Shown here one piece after another: positions 1 to 7,873 of a stretch of DNA of 21,358 bases. Below the pieces are notes generated by a model. The model was given only the letters and a program-made list of their open reading frames with translations, was not told the DNA's origin and made no database searches. The DNA lies in NCBI GenBank assembly GCA_964631605.1, contig CAZVYG010000084.1, positions 1-21,358 on the forward strand, given 5' to 3'. The first letter of the stretch is position 1, and each line of letters opens with the position of its first letter. This stretch comes from JARKQH01 sp964631605. GTDB lineage: Bacteria; Verrucomicrobiota; Verrucomicrobiia; Limisphaerales; UBA8199. The position numbers and the translations under genes are program-made.

Positions 1-833
1 GGGGCCGCGCTCAATTGTGCGCGGAAACCCGGGGCGGTAGTCGAGTCGGCGGTCAGTTCAGTTCCGCTTCAATGGGGCCGCGCTCAATTGAGCGCGGAAA
101 CGTCACGGCGGTTCGCGTGGAACTGTCGCCGCAAAACAAGCTTCAATGGGGCCGCGCTCAATTGAGCGCGGAAACGACCTGGACAGACTGACTCGGGCCA
201 AGGAGCGACTCTGGCTTCAATGGGGCCGCGCTCAATTGAGCGCGGAAACGTGGGGGGTGGGGGTGCCGGGGCGGTGTCGTCACCTGCTTCAATGGGGCCG
301 CGCTCAATTGAGCGCGGAAACCGCGGATAAAATGAAAATCATCAATTGCACTGGGAAGGCTTCAATGGGGCCGCGCTCAATTGAGCGCGGAAACAGGACG
401 GAACCCAAATGCCGCCGTCCGATGCCGACAAGCTTCAATGGGGCCGCGCTCAATTGAGCGCGGAAACCGCTATTCAGCGGGACAGTGAATTAGCCTGGCG
501 CCCAGCTTCAATGGGGCCGCGCTCAATTGAGCGCGGAAACCTGGCCTTGCCCTTGAGCGTGTGTGTGAGCTTGTCCTTGCTTCAATGGGGCCGCGCTCAA
601 TTGAGCGCGGAAACGGGTTGGGCGCACTCCAGCCCGTTTGGGGTTGAAAGGCTTCAATGGGGCCGCGCTCAATTGAGCGCGGAAACTAGGGCGTCCATGA
701 CGCCCAGAACGGCTTCCCTTTCTGGCTTCAATGGGGCCGCGCTCAATTGAGCGCGGAAACGAAACACGGTCACGTCTCCAATGGTGACGGATTTCTGGCT
801 TCAATGGGGCCGCGCTCAATTGAGCGCGGAAAC
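1..833 (-). CRISPR. Type I-G CRISPR array, 11 full repeats plus one partial degenerate repeat
   Basis: Eleven identical 36-nt repeats start at 66, 140, 214, 286, 359, 432, 505, 579, 651, 725 and 798. A partial repeat at 1-28 is cut by the window edge and has one substitution. The eleven spacers are 36-38 nt and all differ. The repeat core is a perfect 20-nt palindrome, CCGCGCTCAATTGAGCGCGG. Read on the minus strand the repeat begins GTTTCC and ends GGCCCCATTGAAGC; an ATTGAA(A/G)C end is the usual crRNA 5' handle in type I systems. Minus-strand transcription therefore fits, with the leader at 834-1037 next to cas2. The degenerate repeat then lies at the far, oldest end, as is common for trailer repeats. 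The array may continue left of the window. Confidence 0.98.
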
Positions 834-1037
834 CGCGATGTTGTTAGTCGTTGCGGCGCAGGGGCGCAATCCTGGAATTGCGACCGGCCGGGGTTTTCCA
901 AGTCCGGGCAAGCGCGGACGAGGGATTGGTTATTCATTATATACTGGGGTTGAAGCATTTACCTGTTGCGAGCGGGCGGGGGTGTTCCGCAGGCACCTGA
1001 CCGCTCGCGGACTCAATTGTCAAAGATCAGCGACCTT
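834..1037 (-). promoter_or_regulatory. CRISPR leader
   Basis: This 204-bp non-coding stretch separates the cas2 stop codon from the first leader-proximal repeat. It contains the one AT-rich patch of the area, with a TATAAT -10-like box at 936-941 on the minus strand, about 100 bp before the array; no convincing -35 lies 17 bp upstream of it. A separate TTGACA lies at 1018-1023, too far away to pair with it. An 8-bp inverted repeat (968-975 with 1001-1008) and a copy of the repeat core CTCAATTG (1012-1019) also lie here. The leader call rests on position and array polarity; the exact promoter is uncertain. Confidence 0.75.
968..1008 (-). other. Inverted repeat in leader (possible stem-loop)
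   Basis: GCGAGCGG (968-975) is the exact reverse complement of CCGCTCGC (1001-1008), with 25 nt between them. It lies 30-70 nt past the cas2 stop on the transcribed minus strand. It could be a weak terminator-like structure after the cas operon or an integration-related leader element. No T-tract follows, so termination is only a guess. Confidence 0.35.
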
Positions 1038-1328
1038 TCAGACCACGTAACACGGGGCGTCGAGGCGCACGTAGGGCAGACCGAGGGAGGTGATGACGCG
1101 GTCACCGCGTCCTTCAGCCGGTCCCAACGCGACAAAAAGCACCTGATCCTGGTTGTGGTTGATAAGGTTGCTCAAGGCGGTTTCCAATTCAACTTTTTCC
1201 GAGGCGCTGAGGTCGCACTCGAAGACCGAAAGCTGGAGGTGATCGCCGAAGTTGCAGCAGGTTTTAAAGACCTTGCGCAACCGTTTGTCGTCGGCGATGT
1301 CGTAACAGACCAGATAAGTGGTGCGCAC
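1038..1328 (-). CDS. cas2: CRISPR-associated endoribonuclease-fold protein Cas2
   Basis: A 96-residue protein of normal Cas2 length. The first beta strand carries the hallmark YDIADDKR, with Asp10 at the conserved acidic position of the ferredoxin-like fold, followed by RLRKVF and a central beta-rich stretch. Cas2 dimers bridge two Cas1 dimers in the spacer-integration complex. The start is GTG, placed 3 nt after the cas4-cas1 stop, with GAGGT about 6 nt upstream, so the two are probably translated from the same message. The gene is the last of the cas operon and is followed directly by leader and array, the usual position of adaptation genes. The identification is firm. Confidence 0.96.
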   Translation of the reverse strand: MRTTYLVCYDIADDKRLRKVFKTCCNFGDHLQLSVFECDLSASEKVELETALSNLINHNQDQVLFVALGPAEGRGDRVITSLGLPYVRLDAPCYVV

Positions 1329-1331
1329 GGC

Positions 1332-3551
1332 TTACCTCGTCAGGAGGGGGACATATTCGGCGATTTCGCCGGTGAGAGTTTTGGCGAGGAGCCGGGCCTG
1401 GAGTTCGAGCGCCCGGCGGTAGCTGACCTTGTAATCAAACAGCGGATGGGTGATGAGCGAACTCATGCGCTGCTCGTAGGCCTGGAAGAACCTTTTGCGC
1501 CCCGCGGGGGCGAGGTTGACCGCCTCGCCGGCGCGGACGAAATCCTTTTCGGTGATGATGCGATTGTTGATGCAGCTCAGGACGGTGGACTCCGCGACGA
1601 GCGGGCGGAACTCCTCCATCAGGTCCAACGCCAGCGCCGGACGTCCGAAGCGGGGTTGATGATAGAACCCGAGGTAGGGATCGAACCCGACGGCCAGCGC
1701 GGCCAGCGCGCAGTCCTTGCTCAACACGCTGTAGGCCAGTGAAAGCAGGGCATTGACCGGGTCCGTGGGTGGACGCCGGTTGCGGCTGGCGAAGTTGAAA
1801 TTGAAGGCGAGCTGGGCGGCGCCGGGCGGAGGCGCGCCTTCGCCGGTGGCCGTCAGCTCGTCGGCGATTTTAATCATTCCGTTAAAATGCTGGAAATACT
1901 GGGTCGCCGCGGCGCCTTCGATGCCCAGCAGCGTTTCGATGGAGTCGGCCGCCAGGGCATCCTCGGAGGCGCGCTTGAGCTTGAGAATGACGGCCTCGGG
2001 CGGCTCGAGATGATTGCGCATCAGCAGCGTGCGCTGATTGCGGATTTTGCCGTGGACGAATTGCCGGGCCAGCGCGAGGCACGTCGCCGCGTCGCCGGCC
2101 AGGCGGAATTGTTCCACGCGGAGGAAGATGTTCTTGAGGGCGTGGCCGCGGGTGATGCCGTAGAACCAGCCGCCCATGGAAAAATACGTAACCGGCACCT
2201 CCAGTTCGCACAAGGCCTGAATGGCCTGGGTGGAAACCTGAATATTGCCAAACAACGCCACGTGCGAAACATCCCGCATCCGCACCTCGTCGAGGACGGT
2301 GTCCTTGTCCTTGACCACCAGAACCTCGTCGCGGCACCCGACGCGGCAGCCCTGGGTGTTGAGGTAGAGCGGGCGGGTGTCGTCGCGGGCGGCGATCAAC
2401 CGGCGCGGGGCCTTGAGGGCGGCCTCGCCCGGCTCGGTTTCGATCCCGGCCTGGCCCTGGGTCCGCGCCGGCCCCAGCATTCGCGTTTCGTCCGGCAGGC
2501 AGACCGGCGCCAGCGAACAGCGCACACACTTGGGCGAGCGGCTCAAGGGCGGCGGCATCGGACCCACGGCGACCCGCCGGGCTTCGGCAAGGTTGCCCAA
2601 AATCCAGTCCTCCAGCTCGGCGGTCACGACCAGGCGCACGCGCTGTTTCGTGGCACGGTAATAGATCACGCCCTCGTTGCAGAGATACCCGTTGTCGCGC
2701 AGGATCAACACCTGCAACCCGAGCTGCATCTTGTCAGTGTCCCACAGTTCGTTGGCCTCCTCTCCCTCGCGCGGCGCGCCCGCCTTGTAATCCACGGGGC
2801 ACACTTCCAGCGCCGTGAACAAGTCCCCGCCGTCCGCCCGGGTTTCGACCAGGTCCATTTTGGCCAAAACGCCCAGGCGGTCGGAGCCCATCTGGACCGA
2901 GCGCGAATGAATGATCTCCGGCGGAGCGCCGGCGTCGGGGGCGTCCGGCGCGGCCGCGGGCGCGATGCCCTGCCGACCGTTCGAAGCCGCGGCGTCCTCC
3001 GCGCTTTTCCGCGCCGCCCGCTTCGCCGCCGGCAACGCGCCGGAGCCGTTATCCACTCGCTGATGAATGGCGGCGCCGCGCAGGGTGTCCGCGCTCTCGA
3101 CAAACACGCCCTCGACAAATTCGTAGTAAAAAAGCCGGGGACAATAGACAAACTCGTTAAGCATCCGCGCCGGGATGGGCCCGAGGTCGCCTTCGTTGTG
3201 AGGTGGCGGGACAGTGGGGCCGGAGGATGCAGCGGCGGGCCCGGGGGTGGCTGGCAGGGGCGAGGCACCCGGGGCTGGGGTCGGGGTGGAAAGCGTCTCC
3301 TGTGCCGGCGCACGCATTTCGCGGCGGAGAATTTCCAAGGCCTTCTGAAAAACCGGGTGCGCTTTTTCTGCGGCGGACGGGCTGGTTTCTTCTCCCGCCG
3401 GGGCCGGGCGTGCGGGCATCCTGGCTGGCGCAAGCGGGCGGGGTTCAGCGCCGCTTGCGGGGAGGGCCGGCACCCTGGGCGGCGATTCCTCGCGCAGGGT
3501 TTGATCGGACGGCGTGGCGCGTGAATCAGAGGCAGACACCTGCGAATCCAT
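1332..3551 (-). CDS. cas4-cas1: CRISPR adaptation fusion protein Cas4-Cas1
   Basis: A fusion typical of type I-G. From the chosen ATG it has 739 residues in three parts. Residues 1-120 are a Pro/Ala-rich extension. Residues ~125-355 are Cas4, a RecB-like Fe-S nuclease, with Cys137 (YCPRL), His163, Asp233, Glu249, the DYK motif ending at Lys256, and the cluster Cys342, Cys345 and Cys351. Residues ~390-739 are Cas1, the integrase, with likely metal ligands Glu545 (GIEGAAA), His631 (GFYHQPRFGRPAL) and Asp643 (ALDLMEEFRP). Cas4 trims prespacers and selects the PAM end; Cas1 with Cas2 inserts them. The start is uncertain: the frame stays open to a TTG at 3716 just after the upstream gene, but the ATG at 3551 is preferred. 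The Cas4 domain alone would begin near residue 120. A second Ala-rich insert sits at about 166-215. Confidence 0.95.
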   Translation of the reverse strand: MDSQVSASDSRATPSDQTLREESPPRVPALPASGAEPRPLAPARMPARPAPAGEETSPSAAEKAHPVFQKALEILRREMRAPAQETLSTPTPAPGASPLPATPGPAAASSGPTVPPPHNEGDLGPIPARMLNEFVYCPRLFYYEFVEGVFVESADTLRGAAIHQRVDNGSGALPAAKRAARKSAEDAAASNGRQGIAPAAAPDAPDAGAPPEIIHSRSVQMGSDRLGVLAKMDLVETRADGGDLFTALEVCPVDYKAGAPREGEEANELWDTDKMQLGLQVLILRDNGYLCNEGVIYYRATKQRVRLVVTAELEDWILGNLAEARRVAVGPMPPPLSRSPKCVRCSLAPVCLPDETRMLGPARTQGQAGIETEPGEAALKAPRRLIAARDDTRPLYLNTQGCRVGCRDEVLVVKDKDTVLDEVRMRDVSHVALFGNIQVSTQAIQALCELEVPVTYFSMGGWFYGITRGHALKNIFLRVEQFRLAGDAATCLALARQFVHGKIRNQRTLLMRNHLEPPEAVILKLKRASEDALAADSIETLLGIEGAAATQYFQHFNGMIKIADELTATGEGAPPPGAAQLAFNFNFASRNRRPPTDPVNALLSLAYSVLSKDCALAALAVGFDPYLGFYHQPRFGRPALALDLMEEFRPLVAESTVLSCINNRIITEKDFVRAGEAVNLAPAGRKRFFQAYEQRMSSLITHPLFDYKVSYRRALELQARLLAKTLTGEIAEYVPLLTR

Positions 3552-3722
3552 CGCCGATTTGCAAGAGCACCTCGCATGCCAGACCGACAAACTGCAAAAA
3601 CAGCGGCTCACGCGCCCCGCGGCAGGGCTCGCGGGGGCAGGCGCGCGGGTCCGGTATCGGTTTGCGGATTGGCCGGGCCTAGGCTGGCACGAAAAGCCCC
3701 AGGCCGAAATGAGCAACGCGAG

Positions 3723-4865
3723 TCAGAATGCGGATGCAGGAGAGAAATTGATTTTGTGCAGGGGCGGGTTGCCGACCTGAATACGGCGAGCGGAGAAAAC
3801 TGCCGTCACGCCGCGGGCGCGAAGTTCGGCGCGAAGGGCTTTGCGGTCGCCCTCAAAGTCGGGAGCGGCAAAGGCGCGATGGGTGAGCAGCGAACGGATG
3901 GCGTTGCTCGTCAGTGGATGTTGCCATAGGGGCCAGCGGAAAGCCGACAAACCCTTGTCCAATGACCAGCAGGCGGCGGCGCTTGAGTGGCCCAGGGGTG
4001 CACAGGGAAAAAAGGCGAGTGAGAAGTAGCCGAGGAGATTGGCCATCCACACGGTGGCGCTTTTGTTGTCGGGTGCAGTCGGGTCCCGGTCCATGAGCGC
4101 ATAGCGGCGGTCATCAAGCGGGTCCCAGCGCATGGTGAGTTTCTCGTCGCGATAAGCCCAGGGTTCGAAGAGCGCTTCGCGGAGCTTTTCTTCACTCACG
4201 CAAGCCATGAGCTGGCGTGCCGTATCAAGAAACCATTGGTGACCACTGCCAGTAATAAAGCAGAAAGGGGTGGGTTGAATACGGTCGTTATCATCATCGG
4301 CGATTTCCACGCCGAACGCGGCGAGCAAGTCGATCGCCCGACGGTTGGCGATCCCTGCCTCTGCAAGAAACGACCGGGCATGATCCCGGAACTCTTCGAT
4401 TGTGCAATCAGGACGCTGCCCGAGGGCAAGTTCGGGGGATGGGACAGCTTCCTTCAAAGCCGATTGGCGCTGTTTTTCGGCAACCTTCAGGCTGGCTTCA
4501 CACGGACTGATCTTGATTCTGAAGGCTTCGTCACGCTCTTCGCCGCGCAGCCCTCTCTTCTTCAATCGTTCTTTGGCGTTCTTGAGGGCTTTCTTCGCCA
4601 TGTCGAACTGTTTCTGGGCTGCCTGTCGCTCGACTTCCTTTTGAGCATTGACCGGCTTTCCACGGAGTTGTTTGGCGAGGTGTTGAAGAACCTTTTGTCT
4701 ATCAAGGGGCAGTGGAGAGGTGAGGAACGGTGTCCATCTCGCTCTGGTTTTCCATGCGAGTTTGATGCTGGAGTCGGTTTCGGAAAGGACGGCGAGGGTG
4801 CCCAGGGCGCCGAGGAAGCCGAGCGGGTTGGCGCCGTCGAGAGCGGAGAGTTCGAGATCGTTCAT
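3723..4865 (-). CDS. csb3: Type I-G large-subunit candidate, Csb3 / Cas3-extension family (Cas8-like)
   Basis: A 380-residue protein. The N-terminal LDGANPLGFLGALGTL resembles the Gly-Asn-Pro-Leu / ALG motif that opens type I-G Cas8-like proteins of the Csb3 (GSU0052) and 'Cas3-extension' group. Residues 74-140 are rich in Lys, Glu and Ala and should form a charged helical hairpin or coiled coil. A second family-like block is FCFITGSGHQWFLDTARQLM near the middle. By position (directly after cas3, before cas4-cas1) it is the best candidate for the Cascade large subunit that recognises the PAM. I chose the ATG at 4865, 17 nt after the cas3 stop with AAGGGA upstream, over an ATG at 4955 that would overlap cas3 by 73 nt. 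Family membership is from memory of motifs; the Cas8 role is inference. Confidence 0.75.
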   Translation of the reverse strand: MNDLELSALDGANPLGFLGALGTLAVLSETDSSIKLAWKTRARWTPFLTSPLPLDRQKVLQHLAKQLRGKPVNAQKEVERQAAQKQFDMAKKALKNAKERLKKRGLRGEERDEAFRIKISPCEASLKVAEKQRQSALKEAVPSPELALGQRPDCTIEEFRDHARSFLAEAGIANRRAIDLLAAFGVEIADDDNDRIQPTPFCFITGSGHQWFLDTARQLMACVSEEKLREALFEPWAYRDEKLTMRWDPLDDRRYALMDRDPTAPDNKSATVWMANLLGYFSLAFFPCAPLGHSSAAACWSLDKGLSAFRWPLWQHPLTSNAIRSLLTHRAFAAPDFEGDRKALRAELRARGVTAVFSARRIQVGNPPLHKINFSPASAF

Positions 4866-4882
4866 GGCCGAAGTCCCTTCTT

Positions 4883-7873
4883 CTAGGAGTTGGCGTGTTC
4901 GCTGGCGTGCCAGTCGGCGAGGCGGAGGATGGCCTCGCGGTAGGCGAGCCCCCACCAGCCGTAGCGGCGGGTCAGGGCCCAGAAACGCTCGGCGACGCCC
5001 GAGTCGAGGCGGTGCAGCGGGATGAGCCCGCGGCGAGCTTCAGCCGACAGGCGGATGCTGCCGCACGGCAGTTGGCCCTCAATCGCGGGTGGTTGAAAGT
5101 CCTCACAAACCGGTGCGAAGGGACGCGCGTGGCCGTGGTGGCTGGCGATCAGGTGAAGCAAGAGTTCCCGATCGTCCGAGGCGGCACCGGACCGGCTGAA
5201 TTGCTCGGCGAGTTGGGCGGAGAGCATTTCGTGGCGGAAATCATCGGGCAGCCCGACAGCTTCGCGAGCGGCTTGGGCCTGCTGGTGCGAGCGCGGCTTG
5301 TTGGGTGACTTGGCCAGTGGAACGGCACCGTCGCTTGCGGGGACATTGGCGCGGAGCAGGTCCTGAAAGCGCGGATCAAGCTTGCCGCTGTCGTGCCAGT
5401 AGCCGGCGGCTTTGATGAGAGGGGCGGCGTCGGGGCCGAGGCAGGCGAGGGCGAATTGTTCGGCCGTCGTGGCGACCTGGGTGCAGTGGTTCGCGAGTTC
5501 CACGGCTTCCGGAGCCTCGCTGCGCGCGTCGTCCTCGTCCGCAAAGTAATCAGGCTGGTCCGCCCCGGACCGCTGCGTTTTGGCGCGGAGGATGATGCCG
5601 CCTGCCGGATGACTGGCGATGTCGCGGACGAGATAATCCTTGGTGGCGGCGAAGAGATCACGCAGCCAATCGGGCAGCGCGGCGTCCGTCTCCGATTCCG
5701 GCTTCCAGTTCAAAACCGTGGCGATGGCGTCGTCCAGTTCCGCCCGCAGCGGTTCGCCGTTCTCGACGAGTTCCACCAAGTCCCGCAGCGGCGGACACCC
5801 CGTCAGCCAAGGCGCGAGGACGGCACGGTTGAGGCGCAGGGCGGGCGTTTTGCCGGCGCGCAATAAGGCCAGCTCCCACAGGTCCGTCTTTTCTGCACCG
5901 AAGCCTTGAGCGCACAGTACCTGGCCGAGACGTCTCACACGGCCCAGGCTTTCGTTGTCTTGCGGCGCCGGAAGAAGAACCACCGCATCCGGGTAAATGG
6001 CATCGGGGTCGCGGGACACTTTGGACTTTTCGCGCCCAGCGTAGATGAGGAAGCTTGTTCCAACGGCTCGCTTTGCCAGATCGTCGCTTTCGTCCCCCTG
6101 CTCGCCTTCGATGTCGCCAGCGGCGTCGGGAGCTTCCTGGGTAGTGAGCCATTGGCGGAAGCGGTGCAACGGCACGGAAAACATCTCGCCTGCCACGGGC
6201 GGGCAGAGGCTGGCGATCTCCGGCCAATCCTGCGGACGCTGAGGGTCCAAATCACAGCGAAGGGCAACACGCACCTCGGCGGCGGTTCGGCCTTTGCCGT
6301 GCAGGAAGACGCCAATGTCCGGATTGGGATGTGGAGGTGGCGCCGTCTGGCAGAGCAGGTCGAGATGGGCCGGGAGCAGAATCGGTGCATCAGCAGACAG
6401 AGCGAGCAAGGCCCGGAATTCCTCCGAATCCGGCGGTGGGAGCAGGGCCCGCAACGCCTCGAAGCCGAAGTTGATGCTACGTTCTTCAACCGTTCTCCTC
6501 CCGTCTTTGCGCGATGAGGTCTCGGCTTTGCTCCAGAGGAACTCCCAGGTCGCTTTCACCGCATCACCATAAACCGGATCGCTTTCCTTCAAGGCCGATT
6601 CGGCTGCGAAAATGACGGCCTGCGAAGTCTGCGGCTGGCCGAGGCGGGCCAGTCGGCCGAAGCGTTGGCGCAGAGCGTCAAGGCTGGCGCACTCGCTTAC
6701 AAGGGCGTCGAAGCTGAAATCCGCCCCCACCTCGAGGCACTGGGTGCTGACGAGGATGAGCGGGCGTTCGGGATCGCGCTCCGGCAATGAATGAAGGACC
6801 GGCCGCAGTTTTTCCTCTACGAGCCAGTCACGCTCGACGGGGCGTATGCGGCCGGTGAGCAATTCAACATCGAACGGGGCCGGCTCGCCGGCGTTAGGGT
6901 TTTCGCGCGCTTTCGCCTGCAACGCAGCGGCGATTTCCATTGCGCGGCCAACGCGGTTGACGATGACCCCGACGCGTTTACTGCCGTTGCGGGCGAAAGA
7001 TTCCGCGGCCCTGGCAATCGCTTCCTCCAGGGCCCCTTCGTCCTTTACAGCTTTCAGCACCGCGCGCTTGGTTGCCGTTAGCCGGGCTTGAAGCACCGGG
7101 TGCTCCAGGGCCCGCGACCGTTCTTCCTCATCAGCCGGAAAAACGGCCGGCGTGTCTCCCTCGTCTTCGCCTGGCGGCGTTGCCGAGAGCACGGCGACAT
7201 GGAAGGGAGCTGGGGTTTCAACTTCCGCCCACTGCGCGGACCGGAAGTTCCGCACCGCGCGCAGTGTTTGCAGGAAGGGTTGAGCGCAGTGCGCTTCGTC
7301 GAGCAGGATGAGACTGTCGTTGCCTGCAAGCCCGGCGTAGATCGGAGCCGCCAGGGCGCTGTGGCCGTAACCGCGGAAGAGCAGCCGCGAGCCGAGCTGG
7401 TCCACCGTGCTGGTAATAATGGCTGCCTGAGACGGAATGCGCGCCCAGCGGTCGTCCCGCAGCACACCGCCGCGCAGGCGGCCGACGGCAAGGGGGCGGT
7501 CGTGGCGATTAGGCAGACCGCGCAGGTTGAACAAGCAGTCGGCAACTGCACGAACGATGGGCGAGGGGGAGCCTTCGAGAGCCGCCGCGATTTTCTGCGC
7601 CCGCTCGAAGGCTTCATCCACGACGATGCGGCGGTCCACAACAAACCAGATGCGCCGGGGCATGCTGCGCTTTTCACAACCGGATTGTTGGGCCAACGCC
7701 CATACGGCGATGTCCAGGCACGCGGTCTTGCCGCTGGCGGTGGGCAGGTCAATCCCGTCAGGCCAGCCCTTCTCAGCCACACGTTCTGCAAGCATGGCTT
7801 GCCAGGGGAAAGGCGGCGTCTGCCAGAGCGCTTGGAAGAACTCGGTAAAGGACGGGAGTGGGGGTAGGTTCAT
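4883..7873 (-). CDS. cas3: Cas3 helicase-nuclease, type I-G, C-terminal HD domain (copy 1)
   Basis: A 996-residue SF2 helicase fused to an HD nuclease, in the helicase-then-HD order of type I-G. Visible motifs are Walker A TASGKT (45-50), DEAH (192-195), SAT (230-232), and a motif V/VI block with QCLEVGADFSFD followed by LRQRFGRLARLGQ around 380-420. The HD part shows YWHDSGK (His827-Asp828), a later RHE histidine near 881, the SHHGH pair (912-913) and a closing LADWH aspartate near 987. Cas3 is recruited to the R-loop, travels 3'-5' and degrades the target strand. The ATG overlaps the stop of the upstream four-helix-bundle gene in an ATGA, so translation is coupled. It is clearly different from the second Cas3 at 11973-14738. 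Confidence 0.95.
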   Translation of the reverse strand: MNLPPLPSFTEFFQALWQTPPFPWQAMLAERVAEKGWPDGIDLPTASGKTACLDIAVWALAQQSGCEKRSMPRRIWFVVDRRIVVDEAFERAQKIAAALEGSPSPIVRAVADCLFNLRGLPNRHDRPLAVGRLRGGVLRDDRWARIPSQAAIITSTVDQLGSRLLFRGYGHSALAAPIYAGLAGNDSLILLDEAHCAQPFLQTLRAVRNFRSAQWAEVETPAPFHVAVLSATPPGEDEGDTPAVFPADEEERSRALEHPVLQARLTATKRAVLKAVKDEGALEEAIARAAESFARNGSKRVGVIVNRVGRAMEIAAALQAKARENPNAGEPAPFDVELLTGRIRPVERDWLVEEKLRPVLHSLPERDPERPLILVSTQCLEVGADFSFDALVSECASLDALRQRFGRLARLGQPQTSQAVIFAAESALKESDPVYGDAVKATWEFLWSKAETSSRKDGRRTVEERSINFGFEALRALLPPPDSEEFRALLALSADAPILLPAHLDLLCQTAPPPHPNPDIGVFLHGKGRTAAEVRVALRCDLDPQRPQDWPEIASLCPPVAGEMFSVPLHRFRQWLTTQEAPDAAGDIEGEQGDESDDLAKRAVGTSFLIYAGREKSKVSRDPDAIYPDAVVLLPAPQDNESLGRVRRLGQVLCAQGFGAEKTDLWELALLRAGKTPALRLNRAVLAPWLTGCPPLRDLVELVENGEPLRAELDDAIATVLNWKPESETDAALPDWLRDLFAATKDYLVRDIASHPAGGIILRAKTQRSGADQPDYFADEDDARSEAPEAVELANHCTQVATTAEQFALACLGPDAAPLIKAAGYWHDSGKLDPRFQDLLRANVPASDGAVPLAKSPNKPRSHQQAQAAREAVGLPDDFRHEMLSAQLAEQFSRSGAASDDRELLLHLIASHHGHARPFAPVCEDFQPPAIEGQLPCGSIRLSAEARRGLIPLHRLDSGVAERFWALTRRYGWWGLAYREAILRLADWHASEHANS

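Noticed and set aside
146..819. Short open frames within the CRISPR array
   Set aside because: They translate the repeat unit over and over and are produced by the array itself.
1887..3524. Plus-strand 545-codon open frame opposite cas4-cas1
   Set aside because: Shadow of a GC-rich coding gene; the opposite strand has all Cas4 and Cas1 motifs.
3552..3716. TTG start at 3716 that would add 55 residues to Cas4-Cas1
   Set aside because: TTG without a Shine-Dalgarno, and the added residues are low-complexity with no homology; the ATG at 3551 is preferred, though neither start is certain.
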